Shown here: positions 56,659 through 64,000 of the stretch, piece after piece | Layout: each line of letters opens with the position of its first letter | How positions within the stretch are numbered: the first letter of the stretch is position 1 | DNA from: Zymoseptoria tritici IPO323 | Taxonomy: Eukaryota; Ascomycota; Dothideomycetes; Mycosphaerellales; Mycosphaerellaceae | Length of the DNA: 64,000 nt | Assembly: GCF_000219625.1 (NCBI RefSeq) | Contig: NC_018218.1 | Coordinates: forward strand, 4,898,001-4,962,000 | Direction of reading: 5' to 3' | Translations under genes and position numbers: made by a program | Notes under the pieces: generated by a model | What the model was told of the DNA's origin: nothing | Database searches by the model: none | Seen by the model: only the letters and a program-made list of their open reading frames with translations

Positions 56659-58429
56659 GCGTATGGAGCGCTTGCGTGGCATTGTAAAAACACAATGTAA
56701 GATACACGATACATAATATGATATACTGACTCCTCTCTGGGGCTCTTGACGGCCGTCGCGCAGATGTTTCCATCCGGCTCCACGGCCCCTCCGCGAATGA
56801 CAGTGGTCACCAGCATTGGAAGTTCGGACACGAGGTGCGCGCTATTGTGACAACATGGGCAAACGTTGGCCGGTGGCGATGATGGTGGTGATGACGGTGA
56901 TAACGCAGCCAAATCATACGATGCAATGCGCCATGCGGCTGTCCTATTGAACGAGCGCACCTGCGCAGCTACCAGTAGGACCATGCAGCCACATCCATCT
57001 CAAGAGGCAAGAAGAACACCGCGACATGGATGGCCAGTGACCACGAGAAGAAAAAAGAAGAAAAAGACAAAGCGGACGGAACACTAAGCAACCAAACAAA
57101 AACAAAAAAACAAACCAAAATACAAAATTCGAACCCACGACCTTGGAAAGAAGAAAAAAAACGCCACTTGCAAGCAAACGACGGCAGTGTTCGAGGCACC
57201 CGGAGTACACCGTACAGCTAAACTTTGGAAGCTTCAAATGACACTCGTTGACTGGCTGAGGGGATGAGAGGCGGAAGGAAACGGGAGGGGTTATATCCCT
57301 TTGAATTTCGTGGGCGGGCGGGATGGGCGGGATGGCGGGATGGAGGGGTGGTGGGGTGCTGCGCCGAAGTGGTGGGAGGAGGGGTGACGGCAAACGGGGA
57401 GGTTGAGCGCGGGTTGTGTGGGAAACGAGCTTCAAGAAATCAATGAGTTTGTGAAGGGTGTTTGGGTCGTGGAGGTGTGTTAGGGGGAGGTGTCGTGGAT
57501 GATATGGTTTCAGGGGCTGCGGTATGGTTGCTGAAATGAAGGATGAACCATTCGGCATCGTGGCGAGACCATCAAGAGACGCAGGCTACACTGGGCGAAA
57601 CTATCGAGCACCAGGACGAGAACCAGCAGGTTGCGAGCCTTGTTGCATGCATGACATTCTGATTATGCCGCTATACCTGCATGCGTGCCGGACCTCGATG
57701 TCCCCTACTGGATGAAATCCACGGCAAGGAGGCGCCCCAGAACCAAAACCATGAGTGTCAATTGCCCGTGAGCGCCGACACGATATGCATGGGAATTCGC
57801 GGCCCTGCTCTGTTCAAGCTATGCTTGAATTGAGTGGACTGGAGTGGATCGAGTGGGCTGGAGTGAATCGTTTCGCCCCTGACCTATCGTGGTCATTCAC
57901 TTTCCTTGAATTTCTGGTTCGCCACCGCGCTGATTCTCTCAGGAATTTCACAAGTTACGATCGGGATCGTAGGCGCAGCTGTCCTGATGATCGGGACAAC
58001 ATGGCTACTGTACGGGAGACAGGCAAGTCCGGTTGCTCACGCCGTGGCCACTTTGACTTGTGATGGACGCCATCTTGCAGAATACTCATCCGCGTTACAC
58101 AACTTTCGCCTTGTGCCACGACTATGTGTGATTTGATCGCCTCCTCGCATGCGAGCCTCGTGGAGGCGGCTTTGGCGACTGCCGGTGTGTACACCTCACC
58201 CAGCTTGATGCTGATAAATTGACTACTCACGCTTCGGGCTGTCGTCAGACTTCGACCTTCGCTTTAAAAGCATCAACACTCCCACGTCGCTCCCAAAGGC
58301 GATCTTCGACCACATCTGCTTCGCTCGATTTCCCCTTCTCGGCTGAGGACGAGACGCTCTCAGCTTTGAGCCAGCAAACCCGAAGCTTGCACTTGCTTCG
58401 AAAGTAGCTCGACTCGCGCAAGTCAGCAT
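56659..58429. other. Intergenic region
   Basis: 1.77 kb. A purine-rich stretch (57041-57165, many AAG/AAA runs) and a hydrophobic frame near 57.91-58.03 kb (GISQVTIGIVGAAVLMIG) without a proper start are the only things noticed. Neither is enough to call a gene. Confidence 0.4.
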
Positions 58430-60348
58430 ATGCCATCGGTCACCCTATTTGCATCAAGCTCTGACGCCGCAATGGACTCGGATCCCCGTGATGCTTTGCC
58501 ACACTACCGACACATCCCCCTGGAGAATCCCGCGATACAAATTCGTTTGCTAAAAGCAACGCCGACTCTGCGCTATAATACGGACTTGGTGTCCCATGCC
58601 GTGCAGAGATTGCAGCTATCCTTTACCATTTCTGCGTGGCCCAATGAAGCGAGCCCCTCGTTACAACGCCATCTCGCACACCTGGGGCGAGCCAAAGAAC
58701 AACACGACTATTGTCGTCGATGAGCGTCCCTTGACGGTGAGGCAAAACTGCTACGATGCGTTACTGCAAGCACATCGCTTTGATCGACACATCTATCTGT
58801 GGATCGATGCTATTTGCATTAATCAAGCCGATGACGAAGAAAAGAGTTGCCAAGTGCACAGGATGCATGATATCTACCTCTGGGCCGACCACGTACTGGC
58901 GTGCCTTGGTGAACACCGAGACAATAGCGAAGTACTATTCAAATTGGTGCCTGAAGTCATTCATGCGTATAATTGGGGAGAAGACGATGCACGATGTGAG
59001 GACAGCATGGAAGTGTACCTTGGCAGGATCCTGGACCGAGCGCAACCCCTGGATACAACAGCTCGTATCGTGCAAGTACCGGACAACTTCTCGAGCTTCG
59101 CGAGCCGCCCATACTGGAAACGTTTGTGGATCGTGCAAGAAGTCTCAGCTGGGAGCTTGGGTACGAAAGTATTGTGCGGCGCTCAACATATGTCTCTCTA
59201 TGATCTGAGCGAGATATCCACCATGGTTGCGGAGAAGATGTGCTACCACGAGGATGAAGAAGAATTATCCGTCACCCATAAATCTTTTTTGGGCAGGACT
59301 CATTTCTGGCGTTCGCTCGAGGACAGGCGGGGATTTTGACGGCGCGACATTTGATATTGGTATGGCATGTCGACTGTATAGTAAGATGGAGTGTCAAGAC
59401 CCTCGAGATCGGGTCTATGGTCTATTGGCTTTGATCGACTGGGGACCGGACAAGGCGGCATGGATCTTTCCAGACTACAGCAAGTCCACGCTGGACCTGG
59501 CCAGAGAAGTCATAACCAAGTCTGGCAAGGGAGAGTGCAGATTCGTTCAGGATGTCCTACGAACTCTCCGGATCGACTTGTTGATACCTGAGCTAATTGC
59601 GATCGTTCAAGTGCGCTTGTCGCTACAGTGTCCTGTGAGCCTGGCCACGGAAATCAGCGATTTCAACCTCGGATCTGCATTCAGCCCGCTCGTGGTCGCA
59701 AGGCTCACAAGAGGACCTCATGAAGCAATGCTTTGTGGACTCCGATATATGGACACTGATCTGTATACAAACGAGCGCGATGCTTCGGAACTTTTCGCCG
59801 CGCTCCGCGTGACCGCATTGCCGGAGTACAACTGGTATGGATCGGACGTTCGCAAGCCTCATAAAGTCTTCACGGAGGTAGGCGACCATTCGGTTGCTCT
59901 CGTGTGTCACGATGCTCGTCCAGACGATGTCATCGTATTCTCGGCAGACGAACGAGCCGCACGCGGCGGACAGCAGGCGTGCCTCGTCTTACGCCCTACA
60001 CTTCGCACCACCTTCAATGTCGTTGGCTACGGCACGTACTGCCACTCAGAAGCATTCTTCGATTGGTCAGCATGGCGAGAGATTCCTGACCTCAAAGCGG
60101 ACGAAGAGATCCGACGCGATGTGTTTCAGGCAGGACTGAGATGGTCCGCTTCAGCAGCAGACATCATGATCTTTGGCCTAGGTGTTTCCATTATTGATGA
60201 AGATGACGATGGACGGTCGCAAAGAAACTTGGGTAGAGAGTCGCTTCACTTGACGGTCAGGCCTGCGGAAGGGACTGCTATACTTGTCCCACCTGTCCGG
60301 CCCCCATCTCTCGGTCTAGACGACAAGCAACGTGGGGTTATCGGATAG
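58430..60348 (+). pseudogene. HET-domain (heterokaryon incompatibility) gene, frame broken twice
   Basis: HET-domain proteins act in fungal non-self recognition and can trigger cell death. The N-terminus reads HYRHIPLENPAIQIRLLKAT up to SFTISAWPNEA. The frame must then shift by one base near 58652-58660 to give PRYNAISHTWGEPKNN, YLWIDAICINQADDEEKSCQ, RMHDIYLWADHVLACLGEH and RPYWKRLWIVQEV, the classic HET blocks. A second one-base shift near 59328-59334, in a run of four G, is needed to continue DFDGATFDIGMACRLYS and ECQDPRDRVYGLLALIDW. About 300 more codons follow to 60348. No intron with good signals explains either shift. It is either a decayed allele or carries sequencing errors. Confidence 0.75.
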
Positions 60349-60382
60349 TCTCTGCTTTCTACATCACTGCCTCTGACATTTG

Positions 60383-60711
60383 CTACCGAGCAGGAATAGT
60401 GAGCCGGGATGAGGATGCGAACTTATCACCATGACGAATAGTAGCAGTTCTACACATTCCAGCCTTGGATTAGCATGACCATACCACAAGTGAGGAGAGT
60501 CCATTCGCGGGACGAGACATGACCCAAGGAGACCGCAAGTACCCGTATGGTTGACAAGCCGCTTTGTCTTCAGGCTGAACGCACAGCAGTGGCACGTCGC
60601 GGGTGTCAGGCCGTTTGGGTCGACTTTCGGGTTAGGGCAGGAGCCCGATGCTGTGACCGTCGTGGAGTAGAGGAGGGCCGCGAGGGTGAGGAAGTGGAGT
60701 CTGAGATGCAT
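60383..60711 (-). CDS. Small secreted cysteine-rich protein, effector-like (copy 1)
   Basis: Signal peptide MHLRLHFLTLAALLYSTTVTA is followed by SGSCPNPKVDPNGL, then TCHCCAFSLKTKRLVNHTG and TCGLLG. It shares a pattern with the gene at 61241-61532: T-x(3)-C-x-C, LK-x(2)-x-VN-x(2)-G-x-CG-x(2)-G. An intron at 60450-60523 sits at the same place as in copy 2, but the donor region has one G fewer (GGGTCATG against GGGGTATG). If spliced there, the second exon is read in another frame (GTATIRHGDK..) and not in the ancestral-looking NCYYSSW. If unspliced, the frame is open to 60364. Function unknown; probably apoplastic. Confidence 0.5.
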
Positions 60712-61240
60712 AGTCGACCTGGTGTTCGTTGTGTGAAGAGTGGTTGGATGCGGTTGATTTGCTTGAGTGGCTGGGTGTCGTCTGGGAGTGGTGATCGAGG
60801 AGAGAGAGAGAGATGAGGAGAGAGCGCGCTTCTTATCATAGCAACACGAGATCTACTTGCCTGGACAGTCGCATGCTGCATGCCTTGTCGTCCTCTGCGG
60901 TTGGCTGAGGCGAGGAGGATGGAGTAAGGCGGACGGTGTCAGTGCCTTTCATACCTATACCATGGCGACATGGCGAGAGAGCAGGAATTCCCACAGATCG
61001 AACAGAATGCGGCTGCGGCGGTCTGTCAGCCGCCGGGGCTGAGATATCCAACGATCGGAAGACGGAGGAGTGTGTGGAATTTGAGAGCAGGTGGGTTGAT
61101 TGTCATATAGCTGGCCACGCATCTATTTATTCATGGTAGTATGAGAATCACCGCATATCCACCCATGCTTCGAATGCTACACTTCCGCCTCGCAAATACC
61201 AGTAGTCACAGTCCGGCCCCAAAACCCCAAGTCTCATGTC
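60712..61240. other. Spacer between the two small secreted protein genes
   Basis: 529 bp, with a (GA)n-type run at 60798-60814. Presumed promoter of copy 1 and 3' flank of copy 2. Confidence 0.45.
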
Positions 61241-61532
61241 TCAACCACGCGGGAAATAGCAATACTAGCGACCCTCTCGTCAGGTCATCCATGAATGCAA
61301 AGTGATCCATGGAAGAGTCCAAGAAGATCATACATACCCCATCGTCTCCGCATGAACCCGGTTCATTTACGAACTGCTTCAAGTTGGGGTCGTAGCCACC
61401 GCAATTGCAATCGTCGTATTTGGTCGCCGGGGCGCAGAAGCTCTCGACGCAGTGGCCTCCTGCGAGGACTTGAGTTGAGCAGAGAAGGGTCGCGAGGGCG
61501 CCGAGGGCCAGGAAGCGGGTGGAGAAGTGCAT
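61241..61532 (-). CDS. Small secreted cysteine-rich protein, effector-like (copy 2)
   Basis: Exons 61532-61338 and 61264-61241, with a 73-bp intron (GTATGT donor, CTGAC branch, GCTAG acceptor); 72 aa. Signal peptide MHFSTRFLALGALATLLCST is followed by a mature peptide of about 48 residues with six cysteines: HCVESFCAPAT, DCNCGGYDPNLKQFVNEPG, SCGDDG and, from exon 2, YCYFPRG. Six Cys would allow three disulfides, a build common in secreted fungal effectors and antimicrobial peptides. If unspliced, the frame would run on to 61206. The tandem relative 0.8 kb away supports the splice because its sequence there reads NCYYSSW in one frame. No family recognised. Confidence 0.7.
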
Positions 61533-64000
61533 GGTGCCTTCGAGGGAGTGGGAGTTTTTGCGGTCAATGATTCGGTTTGATGGTCTTGGTGGGCGAACAG
61601 AAGGCGTTGCGGTTGAGTGTTTGAGGTATTGAATCGCGTTTTGAAGATGGATTCCCAGCGGATGATCGAGAAGAGGAGACATGGCGAGAGGGCATATCGC
61701 TGCTTATCTCAACCCACCACGATGCTGGAAGTCGGAGGTCCCGGAGCCCGAACAGTCGCCATACACCGCCTTCCGGCGGGCTTGCGGTCCCTCGTGGCAG
61801 CATCTGACCTCCCACGTCCTTTAGCCAAACGAGTCTGCCATGACAATACATTCCAAAGGCAGCTGTCATTACTAAGATGTCAAGCGATCTACGTCACATA
61901 CCGCACGCGTGCTCGCACAGGTACGTGCACTTCAGTCATATCTCCGAGATCTGTCGAAGATGAACACGGTGGTGGAAAATTTTCGGGAGCCAGAAGCACA
62001 GCCCGGTCCATTCTGATCGGATGGAATGAATCCTGGTATCCGGCAGCCCGATCACGATTGCAAAATCTTACGATATAGATTGGGCAGCAAGACTCTCGCG
62101 AGACTCTAGGATATCCTAGTCGTGTCTCAATTGTCGTGACGTCTTTCTCCGCGGCATTTCGATTGTTCAACATACACCGGCCAGGGCGGAGTCTTTGATG
62201 CGTCGATCAACACTGAACGCACGTCTCTCGCTGCGTTCCGCGCTCCAGAGAATCAATCTCCGACTCGGAAAGCGTGGTGTCTGTGATCAATATGTATCGT
62301 CTTCGTGTAGACCACGGCAGAGAGCACGAGCAAGCCTGGCATCATGAAACCATCGTATCCGTGCTTACCCCAGTATCGGGCGATGCCACGATCTGGTGCT
62401 CATCTCCGGATCGAAGAGGGGTTTCCCAGGTATCCTTGAAAAAGGCAGTAAGCGACACGTGGAAGATCCTGTGATCGGTGGAACGACCATCGTCGGTGAA
62501 TCGTTGATGCACTGTCACCCAGATCTGGCATCCTGGTCGAGCGAGATAGGAGGACGCTGATGGTAGAAGTTCGGAGATTTCGGTCGCTGATGCTGGCGCG
62601 GGATTTACGATCGATGGCACAAGATCGTGCATTTTCATGGACGACTGGAGGCCGCTCATCGGCAACGATGACACCTAAATCTGAGCAGAGTCATTAGCAG
62701 AGTGCGCGGCGTGTGAATTGACAGTAGACGAGACGGAACTTTGCCATGGGGTCCAAAGTCGCGCGAGATGGAGAGTTCAGCCCATCTGCCGGTATATTTC
62801 GCTAGCTTGCTCGTGGTTGCGCCCTGCCACGTGGGATGGCGGAGGACTGGAAACTGTAAATTAATGATCCGAGATTGCGACTTCATGGAGTTAAATGAAC
62901 AATGGGCAATGCCACTTGCTGGTCGGACAAAGCCTTGGTAGACTCGGTTGAGATGAGCACAGTAGGGAGAGTTCAACACCACACTGACCATCTCGTGAGC
63001 TCCTCTCCGGGATAGCATGTGAAGCTTGCAAAAGCGTAGCCTTGCACGAAGTGCCAACGATACCAACGGTATCGACGTTACGTGTAGAGAGAGAGGAACC
63101 AGCTGCTGCGACCTCCATTGGACTTGCACGAAACGCGTCCAACATGTGGTCGCGTGAGTGTCCTGTCTTCCATAGGCTCTATGGAACGCAGCACGAAACC
63201 CGGAGCTCGCTCCAGACAAGCGAAAGCACCACACAAATCATCGTCGATGATGTATGCAATTCTATATTCAGCACGCTGCCCTGCAGCAACTCACCCAGCC
63301 TTTCGGTGCTGTTCCACGATAAACACTTGAGTTCGGAGACGTTCTCCGCGACGAGTCAATCTGCTTGAAGGGAGGTTGTTACACGATGCGGTATTCGACG
63401 CTCCACTTTTCTCGCTTCCAAAGTGGCTTCGGGAAAAGATGTTCGTCGCCAACACCGTGTGGAACAATGAATCTCGAGGCTGGAATCTTTCTCGTCGGGC
63501 CCTGCGTTTTTCGCTTGTCGAAGACATCGTGCAGATTCATGCTGGTAGGTAGCGCAAGGATGCGCCGCTCCGTCCAACATCCAAGACGAGTGAAAGATCG
63601 ACTGGCGGCGCAGACCTCGCAGGCCGAAGCGATGAGTTCCCATCCTTCGACCGAAATGCGTATCCCGGTCCCATGTCCTAATCTGTCCACCCGCCGCGAT
63701 CTCCACGTTCAATTGCCGTACAGGGCTTGGATGGTGTGGGTTCCTCTCGATCATATCGGGTCGTGACAGCGGGACGCAGCGGATGGTGGTGGAGTTTGTG
63801 CAAGGGTTGAGATTGAGTGCTCAAGTCAATTGTCGGACTCGTGCGCTGTCCGTATACTGACTAGATGGACAGTCGGATATCTTTCTTCAACATACGTGTT
63901 TCTTCAATCTCATTGCCAGGTCGACGACATGCGTCATCACGTTTACTGGGTCGAGCTGCAAGCACTTCTGGAGAAGGCATTGATGGTCGTCCAACGGTCC
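61533..64000. other. No supported gene in the last 2.5 kb
   Basis: Overlapping frames of 60-190 codons occur on both strands, but none shows a domain, signal peptide or splice-supported continuation. A perfect 14-bp palindrome (CTAGGATATCCTAG) lies at 62106-62119. The stretch may be promoter plus decayed sequence. Confidence 0.45.

Noticed and set aside
57115..57200. tRNA-like GGTTCGAAT motif on the minus strand
   Set aside because: The flanking bases do not pair into a T stem, and no anticodon or acceptor stem can be drawn.
57906..58136. Hydrophobic open frame with a possible membrane helix
   Set aside because: No ATG start, no splice-supported neighbour exon and no family motif; probably chance.
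62106..62119. 14-bp palindrome CTAGGATATCCTAG
   Set aside because: Single short palindrome with no repeat, gene or element around it; may be chance.

Overview
This window is nuclear DNA of a filamentous ascomycete (Pezizomycotina; the gene set and gene style fit Dothideomycetes, probably Mycosphaerellales, but that rank is inferred). The reasons are short 48-111 bp introns with GT..AG ends and CTAAC/CTGAC branch sites, a C2H2+Zn2Cys6 regulator, a HET-domain gene, a chromodomain Ty3/Gypsy element, Tad-type LINEs, and transition-only (RIP-type) mutation confined to the transposons.

Layout. 0-7 kb: the 3' end of a cytochrome P450, a HIT zinc-finger gene divergent from COX11, a cupin protein, a 567-bp foldback MITE with a 9-bp target duplication, and a five-exon secreted clan GH-A (GH39-like) glycosidase. 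7.06-30.43 kb: one fungal regulator gene (two C2H2 fingers, a Zn2Cys6 cluster and a Fungal_trans domain) cut in two by 20.8 kb of nested retrotransposons. The order is Copia, then a short LINE inside it, then Gypsy inside that LINE, then a full-length LINE inside Gypsy. Target-site duplications are visible at all four levels. The Gypsy element also carries an antisense, intron-containing, zinc-finger-like reading frame that I do not recognise. 30.8-35.1 kb: a GH31 alpha-xylosidase/alpha-glucosidase and an MFS sugar transporter in divergent orientation. Their shared promoter carries a motif that recurs about 210 bp upstream of the broken regulator, so the three genes look like a sugar-utilisation cluster whose regulator has been lost in this genome.

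35.2-41.3 kb: three pre-mRNA splicing genes in a row (Tat-SF1/CUS2-like, CLF1, PRP31); the last two share a 272-bp promoter. 42-51.6 kb: a secreted beta-lactamase-like serine hydrolase, a small secreted Gly/Asn-rich protein with symmetric phase-1 exons, a Nudix hydrolase, a large Ser-rich membrane-anchored protein and an Arf6-type GTPase. 52.4-56.7 kb: an SRPK-like kinase, a GT8 glycosyltransferase and an SLC25 mitochondrial carrier. 58.4-61.5 kb: a HET-domain gene whose reading frame is broken twice, and two related small secreted six-cysteine proteins. The last 2.5 kb has no gene I can support.

Exon boundaries were worked out by hand from reading frame, splice signals and family motifs. Most coding models close in frame without a stop, but no transcript evidence was available. 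Family assignments rest on recognised motifs, not on database searches.
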